Shown here one piece after another: positions 9,921 to 22,473 of a stretch of DNA of 64,000 nucleotides. The translations under genes were made by a program, and so were the position numbers. Position 1 is the first letter of the stretch. Each line of letters starts with the position of its first letter. Source of the stretch: Ceratodon purpureus (taxonomy: Eukaryota > Streptophyta > Bryopsida > Pseudoditrichales > Ditrichaceae); NCBI GenBank assembly GCA_014871385.1, contig CM026425.1, positions 16,200,637 through 16,264,636 on the forward strand, written 5' to 3'. Below the pieces are notes generated by a model. That model did not search any database, was not told the DNA's origin, and saw only the letters and a list, made by a program, of their open reading frames with translations.

Positions 9921-12565
9921 TCAAAGGAGTTCAAAAGGGTCTAAAAAGAGCGTGCATACCAAAAGCACAAAAACGCCCAAAACCGTGGGTGAAGCCATCC
10001 TCAATGCTCCACTAGTGGGGAAAGAATCAGGCATGGCACACTCTTCGCCATTGAACCAAACCTTCGTGGGGAAACCGTCTCTACCCTTGACTTGGATCCC
10101 TGGAGTAAGCTTTTTCGTGAACGATATAACGGACTGCAACACAGATACCCCAGTTTTCACGAGATTACTTCCAAGCAAATAGTTGTTGTATCCCGTTAAC
10201 CCCTGCACAACGAAACTCGTATTCGTTGGTGGAATCTTCGTTGCATTGAATGTGTACGCTTTCTCAAATCCTGGCAACGCCTTGGGCATCTCCACAACAG
10301 CAAACCACTCTGGGTGGGTCACATTGTCCCAACCGAAGAGCGACATCCGTGCGCTCCAGCCGTTCGAATAATCCGACACTATGTGCCAGTTGATGCTGAC
10401 TCCGCAGTTGTCCGGGCAAGGAAGTGGGTTGGGCACAGGTTTATGCAATATGCTCGCCCATGCGAGCAACTGCGCCGTTCGATTCTCGGGTGCAAGAGTG
10501 AGGGCGCTGTAAGGAAGTAGCATTGCTGAGGTGTTGGCGCTGCAGGTCGGCTGAGGATTTGCTTTACATCCACAAGCGCATGTAGGGCAGGGTACGATGG
10601 AATCGTTGTGGTAAGAGGAGAAAGACACACAGCACTTGGGAGGAGGCTTCCTTGGTCCTTCAGTCACGTTACAACTAACCTGCATAAAACCAAGAGTAGA
10701 GGTGTGAATTACTGGCCACAGTAAGCTTTAAATTAAACGACAGAGTAACCAGGTATTTAATCTTCCCATTCAGATGAAAGGTTCTGTGATAGTGGTAGAG
10801 AATCAAATTTTAAATTAGTACCTGCCATGTCTTCATAGAGTTGGTGGAATAGTCGAGGTATGGATCCGGGAAAAGGCTGGGTGCGATAAGGCGAGGAGCA
10901 CCGCACGTGTAGAGAGATGTGGCATCACCACCATTTCCAATTTTGAAGCCTGCTGGGGGAACAAGGTGGAGCGCATCGTCTACATTTGGAGGAAGCTTGT
11001 AGACATTCATGGTAAACGCAGATTTCGACTTGGAGGGGTCAATCACAGCTGGCATGATTGTTCCATTCCGGCAACAGTACTTGATATTACCGATAGTGGT
11101 GTCGTTCGTTTTCTCGAGAGGAAGATCAGAGATCACTGGGCTTACTGAGCAGCTCATAGCATTGTTCACGTCCATGCCTCCGGTGTAGTATTTTCCAGCT
11201 AGCCCACCTACGCACACCTGGGTATCCGCCACTTTCGGCCTAGCTCCCTGCATCGTATAGATGAATTCACTCTCTTGCCACGTCCACTGAAGATTCCAGT
11301 TATCGAGCCTTCCAACTGGGCTGTCGTTTGAAATTGTCACCTGCATTGTGTTTAAATGACAAGCGTTTAGAACTTCAAAGAAACTTTCTTAACTAGACTA
11401 CTCTACTGTCACTCACACAAAAAAGAAATAGAAGATCTCTTATCCAATTCACCAGCAAATTCACTTCAGACGCATCACGATCGCAAGGAAAAGGTTGATT
11501 ACCATTGCCCTGTAGTTGCTGGTGTACGCCTGAAGCACGTCATATGTAATTGTAATATCGCCTGGGATAGGTGGTAAGAAGATGTCGTCGCTAGTAAGCG
11601 TTATGTTCTGACTCGGCTCAACGCAGCAAGTGTGCATAGTGGTATCTGCATACACAAATTCCCCTCAACTAAATGAGAAAAATGAATACCAGCCTTGAAC
11701 TCGTTGCATCTTAGAAACCAATATTCTATGTTGACTCTCGATCACTACCAAAACAACCACAGTGTTGCATGTCAACTTACTTCCGTAAAACTTAGGCTTG
11801 GTACAGTTGTAGCCCTTGCTGGTAATGTTGAGGGTGACTGGCATCGGACGCAGCGGCTCCCCAAACTCAGTCCCTATGATGTTGAACACCTTGGAAATCT
11901 TCGTCGCATCCCCAGCTGTTTCAATAGAATTTCGCAGGGCTTGAGGGGGAGATGGCGACAGAACTGCGCCATCAGATACATTCACGGGGAATGCCCGTCC
12001 ATCCTCCAGCGACAACCCGTCAGCTGATACCATAATCTGAACATACACAAGAAAGGAAATTAGTTTCCATAACATCAAACAGTAAAACATACACAGACGT
12101 AAAGAGATGCATTTTCTCTACACTTTTTGAATCGAGAAATCTCACCTCATTGTGCTGAAACGTCATCCCCACACCCCACATATCCAGAGTCGAGTAGCCC
12201 TTGTTCGTCAAAGTAACCGAGCCTTCGAAACTATACGGCTGCTTCGCCGGAGTGGACGCATTGGGGAAAATCTCCGCAGTGGCGATCAACGTGTACACCA
12301 CCTCAACCCCATCACAGGAAGGAAAAATATAAGCAGGCGCAGGAGCGGGAGCCAGAATAGGAGCCAACGGCGCCACGGGCGGCAGAGCCACCGGAGCCAG
12401 AGCCACCGGAGCCTGCACTGGTGGGGTGACCAATGCCAGCGGAGGCGGCGCCACTGGCGCAGGAACGACAGCGCCTTGCCCACTCACGGCCACAAACACC
12501 GTCGAAATCACCAGAACTGCAAACAACACCACCGCTCCTCTGCAGCTTCGACTGAAGCCTCCCAT
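9921..12565 (-). CDS. COBRA-like GPI-anchored protein, long COBL7-type
   Basis: Five exons on the minus strand, 12565-12146, 12036-11781, 11645-11503, 11340-10822 and 10679-9921, all GT-AG, splice in frame to 698 aa. A signal peptide (about residues 1-29) is followed by a Pro/Ala/Val linker (about 32-78). Next come the N-terminal domain of the long COBL subclass and the COBRA domain, which contains the diagnostic CCVS motif (residues 462-465) within a Cys-rich stretch. A small-residue site (about 669-671, SGA) and a hydrophobic tail end the protein and fit a GPI-anchor signal. COBRA-like proteins sit at the outer plasma membrane or wall and help cellulose deposition and oriented growth. The long length places it with the COBL7-11 group. 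The start was chosen at the ATG before the signal peptide; in-frame codons further upstream would bury it. Confidence 0.93.
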
Positions 12566-13201
12566 TGTGCACCACTCACAGCATGCAAACCAGCTCAATA
12601 TCCAACAACACTCCCAAAAACTCTCAACCCAAATGCTCTCTCGATCACCAACCCCTCTCCAAATGCAGCACTCCTCCCACCAGATCACCTCACCCCAATC
12701 TCCCAGAATGCACCAAACTCTTGGCACCTTCACCAACGTCCCCCAACTGCACCAAACTCCACAAAACCTCACAAAACCTCACAGAACCCCCAAACCAACT
12801 CAAAACCACTCACAACACCCCCAACGTAAACTAAAACCGTACTGCAGCTGAGTAATGGCCAAGACACCACGCAAATGAAGCTCACCCCCTGACAATACTA
12901 TCACCACACTAACAGTGTGTGTCAGCTGAGGTACCCAAATTGGGAGAAATACTCGGCTAACTCATGTGAAACCTCACCACATGGACCACCTCTACACTAA
13001 CTTGGAACCTTCACTAACTTCAGCTATGGCATTGCATGTGTGAGAAACTCTCCTATATCATACACATGATAATCGGTGAGTGACTGGAGTAGCAGCAGCG
13101 GCGCTGTGATATGTTCAATGTTCAGCTGCGTTACGACAGGTCAGCCATGGCAACCTCTACGCGGCGACTGCATGGGAATTTCCAAGCAGCGTATGCATGA
13201 T
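12566..13201 (-). other. 5' region of the COBRA-like gene
   Basis: On the minus strand this is the 5' leader and promoter. The first 270 bp are AC-rich on the plus strand (GT-rich in the transcript) and open in several frames by composition only. No TATA box is obvious. Confidence 0.35.
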
Positions 13202-13522
13202 CTACGAACTCTCTTCTAAGTGTTGCGACGGGGTAGATTGCGGGAGCTCCTGAAGATAGGGGGAGTGGGGGGGGAGCAGTGATGGGGTGGGTGTAGGCTG
13301 GCAGGGGTGCCGTGCAGCGTCACCAGCGGGGATCCCGGCATCGTCGTCGCCCGGACTGCCCAGTTGGGCGTGGGCTGGCCGACGACCACTGCAGCGATTG
13401 CAGCGTTCGTTCGAGTCTTGCACCGGTGCAGGGTGCCGGGCCCCGCACTGTTGCGCTTCCAACGGTCCATCCAACGGCCTTTCATCCGCGTCAGACCCGT
13501 CACCAGTCCTGGACTCGCTCAT
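13202..13522 (-). CDS. Possible small disordered protein in a GC-rich island
   Basis: A 106-codon ATG-initiated frame on the minus strand (start MSESRTGDGS) encodes a hydrophilic sequence rich in Pro, Gln, Asp and Ser with no domain I recognise. Upstream on that strand GGGCCCAAA and GGCCC near 13578-13590 resemble site II promoter elements, which slightly favours the minus strand. Long open frames also exist on the plus strand over the same bases because GC-rich sequence has few stops. The island stands out from AT-rich surroundings. It could instead be a promoter CpG-like region or a transposon fragment. Confidence 0.22.
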   Translation of the reverse strand: MSESRTGDGSDADERPLDGPLEAQQCGARHPAPVQDSNERCNRCSGRRPAHAQLGSPGDDDAGIPAGDAARHPCQPTPTPSLLPPHSPYLQELPQSTPSQHLEESS

Positions 13523-13619
13523 CTGCTCATTTGCTCGTTGTCCGCCCTGGTTGGTGCGCCGTGGGGCTCACGGGCCGCGCTTTGGGCCCTTTCGCACTTG
13601 AGATTGAGGCACACTAATT

Positions 13620-16600
13620 TCTCCACATGTTACAGTATATTATTATCTGTGGATTTTAGATGCCTAAATTTGGAGATGAGACAACCCATTCAATGTGGCG
13701 ATCTGAATCACCTATCAAGGGTGGAGAAGCAACAATACATTGATCAATGGGTTTGTTTATATTTGTAAGAGACTATTTTTTTCCAGTAATGATCACTCAC
13801 AAATAGATTATATTTTGCATATTACTAGCTTGCACGAGTAGTTCAGGAGTTTATGTTAGCAGTCCAGGATTTTTGTTTATTATTCGAAATTGAAATTTTT
13901 ACACTAATTTAGTTATGATATTTGGTGGTTGTATGGTTCTGATTTCTTTCGATTGGGAAGAACGTGGTCCTTTTGTGCGATGTTAACTTTCTTTTCACAA
14001 ATGTAGTTTCTTTAATCACGAGGGAAACATGAGATATTTGACAGTCATGCACAGCTCTTACAGAGCTCCCACATTTTTTTAATTTCTTTTTTGGCTCAAA
14101 GAGAACCGAAGGATTAGTACACTGTACACAGCACCCCCATTCTGATATCGTGATTTGTTAGTCACAATTTTCTCTATTCCAGGTCAAATGTGCTCTCGAA
14201 GTGTCCAGCTTGCATTGGGCGCACCAACTGTCAACGATTCGGGGCACCAAAATTTTGTAAACATTTCCTGCATTGAATTACTTGTACATCATTCTGTCAT
14301 TCCGTGATCACCATGTGTATTTTACTGTAGTATTGGAAGGACAGCTGCAAGGTTCAGTGTCCACACATTTGTGCACCTGATGAGTTAATTCTATGTTTTC
14401 AATATCTGCATTTCAAATTTGAAGCTATCGCCTGCCCAGGAAGGTGTTATCTTAGAATGTTCTTTCTGCATGGAAATTTATGAGTGTATGACAGTGTTAC
14501 TGTTCACGGAATGAGCTGATTCGGCTCAGGGGCGGAATGAAAGAAATGAGTTATAATTGTGAACAAGACAAGTTACAAATGCCAACTGGTTGGTGCTGTG
14601 AAGCTATCAAAGGTTCTTATGAGCTGCAGAAGTGTGTTAGGGAAGCAATTTGCCATGTAATAGAAACTTCCATACACAAATCATTTTAAAATCAATCTCT
14701 TGACATTGAAGAAAAAAAAGTATTAGCCAGTTTTGTTGAATCAAATTAAAAAAATTTGTCGCCCATTGTAAAACTCAACTCAACTGCTATGAGGGAAATG
14801 TTATGAAAATGATATTCTCTAGTGTAAAATGAAGTGATATCTTGTGGCCCCCTAGAAAGAGTAATTTTAATTTCTTAGGTGTTATTTGCATGTAGTTTTG
14901 TAGGTCTTTCAAAAGGTTTTGTACGTCCTTTTTTGGGCAGTCAAGTTTTGATGTAAGAGTGGCAAAGACTTGATACATGTCTCTTCTTGGCAGTGATAAA
15001 AAAAGCATCATTTATTGCCTCTGTCCAAAAAACAAACCACAGAAAAAGAACAAAGGAGAAAGTAAAAAAAGAGAGAGAAAGAAGGACTCGATGCATGGTG
15101 GTCGATTCTACTGCAACCACCTAAGAGTAAAAAAGTGCCATATACCTACCTTCCAGCTGACGAAGCTCTTGCCAATTGTTGGTAGATCCAAATTTATCTC
15201 TGTCAAAGTCATGGCCAATGTCCAGTTCACAACTTCACAGGCCCCTGCAAAGGAATCGAGAATCTTGCAAAGAATAACCATACCTCGAGCACAGGCATGC
15301 AGTGCAGTGCAGGGCAGTTGGGTGTCGTGCTGCTGCCTCTCGAACGTCCATGGTGATGTCAGTTCACATTTCTCGTGGTGGAGTGAAGAATCCGCAAAGT
15401 TGCGGAGCGACTTTTGAGTGAATCTTCGAAGCGACTACAGTACTGCACTTCGGCATAATCAACGGCAGATGGGTAGCCTTTGGAGCAGAGTCAGGTAGCA
15501 GCCAGAGAAAGTGATACTTTGGGAGCATTTCTTTTTGTTAAATGCATAGACAAATATGTGAACCACCAAGAAAAAGGAAGACAGATAACAAGTTTTTGGA
15601 GTGGCATTGAAATTTCTATGAATTTTTAATGGTCCAAAAGAGAAGATACTCATAGGGGACAATAGTTTGCTTGTGAGAATCAACAATAGCAAGCTACTAC
15701 AAGCACAGAATTTTGAACAATGAGGAACTAGTGATACAATCCAAAAATAGTAAGAAAATGATATCATTGTTGTTAGTTTCTATATCCTCAAAAATAGTGG
15801 AAAAATGGTGTATTTTTGTTAGTTTCTATATGTTCCAAAAAAATCCAAAATTAATCATGCATAAATACTATTGTTTTTACCTCAGAGCAAGTATAAGCCT
15901 CAAAGATGTATACTAGCATGGCATAGCGAAAGATAAATCTGTTACAACATGTACTTGTATAGAAGGATATTAGTTAAGAATATGTTGAATTTAGCTTTTA
16001 TTATATTTTAAATATTATGCATTTATATGAAGAAATATCTTGAACTTATCGGATCATAGATTCATATCCTTTAATCAATGTCTTTTCAAATACTACAAGT
16101 GAAATAAGTGGTCATTTAAGGAATTTTCATTCAAAAATATGCTAGATAATCTTTTTTTAAATAAAAAATAAATAAAATTATATCATCAATAATAGTTATA
16201 AGAATCAAAATTCATTTATGAAGAATTATATTTGAAATCACTATTAGCATCTAGCTTTAGGTCTTTAGGGCCTTAGTAGTTTGAGCACCTTTTGGTTTAA
16301 CATTTTTCTTTGAAGATAATATTTAAGCCACTCAATTTTTGATTAAAATAAATTAATATTAAAATAAAACAAAAAAATAAAGTAATTTTTTTTTTGGGAA
16401 ATATTGTATAGTTTGAAAAACATTATTATAAGTTACATTTAGAGTGAGAGTTGATATGATTATTTTCTAAATTCAAGACATCAAATAAAATATGTCATAA
16501 GAATTTCATTTATATAAATTTAATTTTGAAGAGAGTCTAGTCATAAAATTTTATGTTGTTCAAACATAATCTTATTGAGGTATATTATTAGTGACTTTAT

Positions 16601-16834
16601 TACAATACAATAGTTCAAAATTTTAAAGAACTTGATATTTACTATAAAGTAGCTTAATTTTCATTGTAGATTACATGTACCGGTATATGTGGCACATTCA
16701 TCTATTCTCATAAAATATTTTATCACCCAATCAATACATTTTTAACATTTAGTGTAGCTGATACTTGTACAATGGTTTTCAATTAGTTAGAATTCATCAG
16801 AATCCATTAAAATTCATTAGAATTCACGATAATC
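13620..16834. other. Intergenic, no gene recognised
   Basis: Bases 13620-15500 are of mixed composition with only short frames. A 38-codon ORF in strong context lies at 15235-15351 on the minus strand but shows no domain. From 15900 the sequence is very AT-rich and I see no structure. Confidence 0.3.
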
Positions 16835-16852
16835 AAAATTAAAATCAAAATT

Positions 16853-17797
16853 GCTCTATTGGAATGTCTCATTTTTATCCCGGGTGATAGACATGGCGTC
16901 CAGGAGATAGCATCTTCCATTGCACCGCGAGCAAAGGTCGCTGGTAGCGACGCCTGCGCCTCTTGTTGAGCCTTCCCATTGCGGAGAAATGGCATGGCTA
17001 GGTGAGGGCTGATTTTGAGCCCAACTGGCATGAGATTTGGATCCCCGGTAGACCATGCAAGGAAGCGACTTGTCTTTGGATCCTCACACACAAGGCAGTG
17101 GCGGTCAACCTCTGGCGTCACGAGAGCCAATATCCCCCTACCTCCACCTTCGATTCATGTTGCCCTCAAAACGTCCCCAAGTCACTACACCAATGCTTCT
17201 TTGACTGCAACGCAACGCGGATAGCATGGGACTTTGCCTTCACCATACTTTAGCATGCAGCACAATCTTCTCGTGCTTGCATGCCTTGGCCTCGCCTTCA
17301 TTGGCTCCAGTGCCTCATTGGTGAGGCACTCGCCGCTCAGTACCGAGTAGCGGCCGAATTGTGGGCCCTTCTTCGCGTGGTGGTATTGTGGTCCATCTGG
17401 ATCCTCCGGAACGCTACGGTCTTCTTTGGGGACCTCTCGACCTCTGCTCGCCTGGAGCATACGATCTGGGATAGAACCTTTGACCTTGGCCGCATGGCTT
17501 GGGCACATGCCACTCTGTGTGTGGCACCGCACGGAAATGTTCTGCTCCATTCAGCAAGACGTCATCCGCTGGAGCCTCAAGGTCCTAGCGCGCCGTAGAT
17601 TTTAGTAGCTATGGTAAACACATGTTAGCGGGTGTATTGATTTCTTAAGTAATTGGTTTGTTTCGGTTTACCAGGTTTATTAGGTGTTAAAATCCAAAAA
17701 GTGTTACTTGCCGGTCTGGAGCGTCTGGGCCCGGTTTTGCAGCGGTGTATTTCTTTAATTGCAATGGAAGTTCAATTAAATTTGACTGAAAAAAATT
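16853..17797 (+). mobile_element. 5'-truncated LINE retrotransposon, 3' end of ORF2
   Basis: Perfect 18-bp direct repeats AAAATTAAAATCAAAATT (16835-16852 and 17798-17815) flank the insertion as target-site duplications, and the 3' end is A-rich. One frame from 17002 to 17598, broken by a single TAG at 17251, encodes the end of a non-LTR reverse transcriptase polyprotein. Before the stop is a zinc-binding zf-RVT-like region (Trp and Cys residues, then H-x3-FxxC and a final Trp). After it comes the conserved tail containing LWSIWILRNATVFF. The reverse transcriptase and endonuclease domains are missing, so the copy is dead. Frame is lost upstream of 17002. Confidence 0.8.
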
Positions 17798-17815
17798 AAA
17801 ATTAAAATCAAAATT

Positions 17816-19862
17816 AGTGTAGTATTTAGATCATAGAAAATCCAAATTTCGGTCTACTAATTAGGAAAACCACTAACGTGCATTGAAAGTAAATATGGTT
17901 ACGATGTGGAGGAATTTGGACAGCTAAGAGCCATCTCATCAGAGTTTGGAGGAGCCTTCAAGTGTGCCAGCTGGACGGCATGTGGTATTCTCCGCCAGCT
18001 AAGCCCATGTCTGGGAGCCTTGACTCCCATGTTTTTTAATAATTAAGTTCAACATTCCTTGACACGGGTATGGCCTGGTTAGAGAGAACAAGTTGTGGTC
18101 CCTACAACCTCCACTGTCCTAGATTCTCGTTGTGTAATGATCTACAACTCAATCGGGAATAAAAAAAAATCAAGAATTCAAAAATAAATAAATAAATAAA
18201 AATTAACATACATAATGATTGAAAAAATTAGAAGATTCATAAGAATTTATTTAGACTTTAAATATTAATAATGTCATTTTAATTTAGAATTATATATTTG
18301 AGTTTTTCCAAATAGAATACACAAAGAAAATACTCAATAAAAAAAATTCATGGTAATCTAAAATTAATCATAAGAAACGTGTAACTTGAATTTTCAAACC
18401 AAAGGAAGCACTCCCCTCTTTGTTAGGTTTTTGTATGATCAAATGAAGGAGTATTCTAATTGCCTTGGTTCTAAAATTTAGAGAGGGATTCAAAATAGAT
18501 TAATATCACCATATTAAGGCATTTGAACTTTATAGATATTGAAAGATAGGTGGTAATACTAAAATTTATTTAATTTTTTCTTCTACAATAAGATTGTTTG
18601 AATGCAATAGTAGATGTTTTGTTTTTTAAAGTTGCGGTTTCAATTTGTTTGTGGTTTAGAGTTGTTTTTGTTTTGTTTTTTTTTGGATTGTCGTTTGGTC
18701 CAGGGTTTGGTGTAGTCCAAGCTCTCTCCTTCCTTCATATGGGGACAAAGATTGGAGTTTGCATAGCATCTGAGTTTGCTATAGGCTTTGGTTTTGATTT
18801 GCTTGCAATTTTATGGTGGTTTTATTTAGGGTTGCTATTCACCAATGTTTTTTACGCAATACTTCAAACACCCATTAAAGCTTGTTGAAGTGTCCATTGT
18901 TTGCTGGAAGGTTGGGATTCTTGCAGTTTGATTCTAAGGTCATTGGATTCGATTTAGAAAATATTAACAGATGTTGTCATATTTGTGAACAATCTAGATT
19001 GTTGGGATTTATGTCTGTTGTTGAGGGTTTCTTATAGAATATATGATGAATTCATTAGAGGATATTTGAACTTAGCAGAGGGCTCTAAGAGGAATGGACT
19101 CGGTGGTTGAAAATATTAAAATTGGGTGTCCTTTATCAAATCGATTGGGCTAATAGCCTATGCCCGTCCAGAGCTTCTATCATTGTAGTGCAGAAAGATG
19201 ACACATGCTATTGGTTGGATGAATAATACATTCAATATTCACACAAGATAAAGACCTTTCTCTAGGTACATAACCTATAATAAACTTACCTAAATTGATA
19301 TAGTAGTGTGTCAAACTTTGAAGGCCCCCTTATGAGTTCATACATCCTCTAATGTCCTTGCTCAGTATCAACGCTCTTCAAGGTTTGGTGTAGAGTACAC
19401 CTTCTACAAGAGATTGCATGGTCTTTTCTTTAAATTGACCATTGCAACTCGGCGTAGGGTTTTGAGCAACAATTCTAAATTCTCGGATCTGCAGATTTTG
19501 GTTCAAGTATGGCATTGATTCTTGATAGGATCACGTCGAGGAGGAGGGTGCAAATTCGGAGTACTTCAAGAAGGTCGACACTAGAGCGCTGGAGGACTAC
19601 GCATTACATTAGAGAGAAATAATATACTAGAATGGCCTTCTAAATTTTGGGACATAGAAGACAAGTTGCTTGTGAAGAAGAAATTTGAGTGTTAGAATGC
19701 ATTTTCTAAAGAAGTGTATGTGATTTGGATTAGAGAAGGAGAAATGAAGCAAACAAGCGTAGCAGACTAGAAGATGGGTCGTTCACTTTCACTACCGTGC
19801 AGATTGTTTATGTTGTACTCAACAATTGCTAGGTCGGAGGCTAAATTGCGGATCTAGCACTC
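17816..19862. other. Intergenic, probable decayed repeat
   Basis: AT-rich, with a short (AAAT)n run near 18182. A T-rich open frame at 18598-18888 lacks an ATG and is a composition artefact. Bases 19400-19860 have more balanced composition and may be the eroded 5' part of the ORF that follows. Confidence 0.3.
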
Positions 19863-20162
19863 ATGCCCTCCAAATCGTTTAGAGTAAGTAGAAGTACAGA
19901 CTCCGCCAAAGTAGATGACAACCCTATCAAATCTACACTCTTACCAATGGACGTCATAGATTGGTATCTAGAGAGTGCAAAGAAGTTGAAGATAGAGTTG
20001 AAGAAGGTAGCAATGTTTGATCAGAAGTGGTTGTTTAAGACGTTTGACATGAATGGCAATGGAGTTGTAAAATTATTGTGCAATAAGTGCAAAAAAGATT
20101 TTGGAGGTGGCAACAAAGACTACACGAAAGCATACGTTGCAAGTGTCTCCACGAAGACCTGA
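19863..20162 (+). CDS. Repeat-type hypothetical protein fragment with CxxC
   Basis: A 99-codon ATG-initiated frame. The C-terminal half contains KWLFKTFDMNGNGVVKLLC followed by NKCKKDFGG, that is a CxxC pair of the kind seen at the start of a zinc-finger or BED-like region. No partner Cys/His pair follows before the frame ends, so it looks truncated by a frameshift. It resembles multi-copy hypothetical proteins of transposon origin in early land plants, but I cannot name the family. Surroundings are repeat-rich and no intron signals extend it. Confidence 0.3.
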   Translation: MPSKSFRVSRSTDSAKVDDNPIKSTLLPMDVIDWYLESAKKLKIELKKVAMFDQKWLFKTFDMNGNGVVKLLCNKCKKDFGGGNKDYTKAYVASVSTKT

Positions 20163-20640
20163 CATAATTTAGCTTTCACATTGTCCCATGCAGAGCCGAT
20201 GTTGACTACGTGGAGCTTAGCGCGGGTATACTGTCTGCAAGGATGAAGAGGAATTTTATGCTTTGAGAATTTGAAAACATGGAGTTTTCCAGCAAATTGT
20301 GGAAATTGAATCTCATGTACCGGGACGTCTTTGCAAAAACCCTCTCTAAAGCTCACGGCACAAAAGTTTCATCTAGTGCGACGAGTGATGTGTGCATCTT
20401 AAGATGACGAGATTATAGTGCTTAGAGGCAATGGGCAATCTCACTCTACTTACGTTTGGTTGACACAAGCGGTGCGTACTCAAAGTTATATACTTGTTGC
20501 CTTCAAATTTTACCACATTTCAATTGTACGTGTGCAAATGTTTACACACAATTTTTTGCTTTGTACCCTAGACCGATACATATTGTCTTTAATGTTTTAC
20601 AAGATACTAGAGACTGCTTTGCATTCTCAGTGATGCACCT

Positions 20641-20642
<2 letters not shown>

Positions 20643-20684
<42 letters not shown>
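20643..20684. repeat. Poly(T) tract, 42 nt
   Basis: Uninterrupted T run followed by AT-rich sequence. It may be the poly(A) tail of a minus-strand retroposed copy, but I found no target duplication around it. Confidence 0.9.
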
Positions 20685-20691
<7 letters not shown>

Positions 20692-21024
20692 TTTTTAAAA
20701 AAAAAATTCATTAATTTTTTTGTACAATTTTAGGGATAGTTTCCATATATGTTAATATATATATGTACTGAGCACTAATGGTGTATAGTATAGTGTCATT
20801 ACTGACCTTAAGCATTAATTAATTAATGAACCTTGTTAAGGGTGCTACATGGACCACCGTGGAAGTGCCATGTGGCACTTATGAACTAGTGTGGGTTGGT
20901 GAATTAGCATGCCAACGCAACATCCTTTCAATTTTCTCTGGCTACAACTCCTACTCTATATACTTCTTCACCTCCTCTGCATTCTGAAACAATATGGGAC
21001 AAATCCCCAATTCCATACCGTACA

Positions 21025-21106
21025 TACCTTACCATCACCATCACCATACCATCACCATGCCATCACCATGCCATCACCATGCCATACCATACCGTCACCA
21101 TACCCC
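21025..21106. repeat. CCAT/CACCAT microsatellite
   Basis: Irregular tandem array of ATCACC and ATGCC units. It is a simple repeat and not a zinc-binding His tract in any real ORF. Confidence 0.85.
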
Positions 21107-22473
21107 TGATCCCTCACTTCATTAATTGATTAATTCTGGGTGGCGGGCACATTTCAGTGCATAGTTTTGTGAATCTCATAAACTCTAGTTTCCATTGTTT
21201 GTACAGAAAACATTGAACATTGCAACATCTGGTCTTAAACTAAAAATCTTAAACCATTATAACCTTGTAAATGGCATCTACTGTGTTTATGAATAAAAAT
21301 ATGGCGTGTTTTTGAATGTTCAGAAGTGTAGGCTCGTCTGTATGCACTGATGTGGCGAGCAATTTCCTATATGTACACTCTACATGCATGTTTATGTATG
21401 CGTTCTACAGTGCATGCTCATATATTGTATTTAAAATGAATATAGCCTACATATAATTATGATTTAAAAATATGTGGACAAAGATATTCGTGGTAAAATA
21501 ATTAGGACATTCCAGAGAAATTGGAATTACTACAAAATAAATTTATAATGAAAGGTAGGGCACATGAAATGAAGATATTTTAAAAATTTAAGTAAACATA
21601 GGGCTAAATCAATCTCCATATTTTACATACGTAGCTCCATGTAATGGAGGCTCGAATGCACATGACTCTCAAAATCACCATGAAGTGCTCCTCCGAGGAC
21701 TTTCAAAAATAATCTTTAACAGTTTTAATAACCAATCAAATATTTGGTGGTTACTATTTAAATCTAATGTAACTTGAACCATAATATCATTGACTTACAC
21801 GTTGCCTTTAGTCTTAATCATAAAGCTTAGAATTTTCAAAGTTAACAACCTCCATTACCATTTAATTTTCTAAGTGATGCAAATGAGCAAATTAAAGGTA
21901 CCTTTTAATATTTGCCTTCTAAGATTTATATTATCCTCTAAATTTATAACCTATTTTTTCTTTCTTTATGTATTTCTAATATTGAAATGTAAAAAATAGT
22001 ATTTTAATACTTTTGGTTTTAATATTTCTAACATTAAGCACAAGAAAATGGAGAATTCAGAACTATGGTATCTTTAGATTGTGGTAACAAATTCTAAGGC
22101 TTCAATTCAAACACACAAGAAATATTATGTTAAAAAGATGATACTATTTTAAGCGTGGAAAATATTTGAAATAAGAGAAGTATATGTAAGTGGTGGCCAA
22201 TTGCTTTGGTGTAAAGCCAAATATAAGGGCCAGAATCCATAAGTAAAGCAATGACAATAATAAAAATACTAAAATTTGATATGAATTATTTATCTTTATA
22301 TTCTAAAGGTCTTTATTACTTTTTTAAAAATAGATGTTATTCAATTTTAGAACTTTCACAACCATAACTCTTGATTATTTTTTTATAAATGAGAAGCTCT
22401 ATGAAGATTCCAAATAACCTTGAATTGGAGCCTATGGAAAATACGATTTACTTTTGCCATTTGAGATACCAAC
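21107..22473. other. AT-rich intergenic sequence
   Basis: I see no coding, RNA or repeat structure here. Confidence 0.4.

Noticed and set aside
12020-12772. Upstream in-frame extension of the COBRA-like exon 1 to 12772
   Set aside because: The extra 69 residues are Trp/Cys-rich and would mask a clear signal peptide that starts at the ATG at 12565.
12152-12851. Long plus-strand frames opposite COBRA-like exon 1
   Set aside because: Antisense shadows of the Pro/Ala linker and AC-rich leader, without domains.
15235-15351. 38-codon minus-strand ORF with ACCATGG context, followed by a second open stretch after its stop
   Set aside because: Short, no domain, and the only possible joining intron would be under 45 nt and does not remove the stop.
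18598-18888. 96-codon hydrophobic frame
   Set aside because: No ATG start; T-rich sequence automatically gives Phe/Leu/Val-rich frames.
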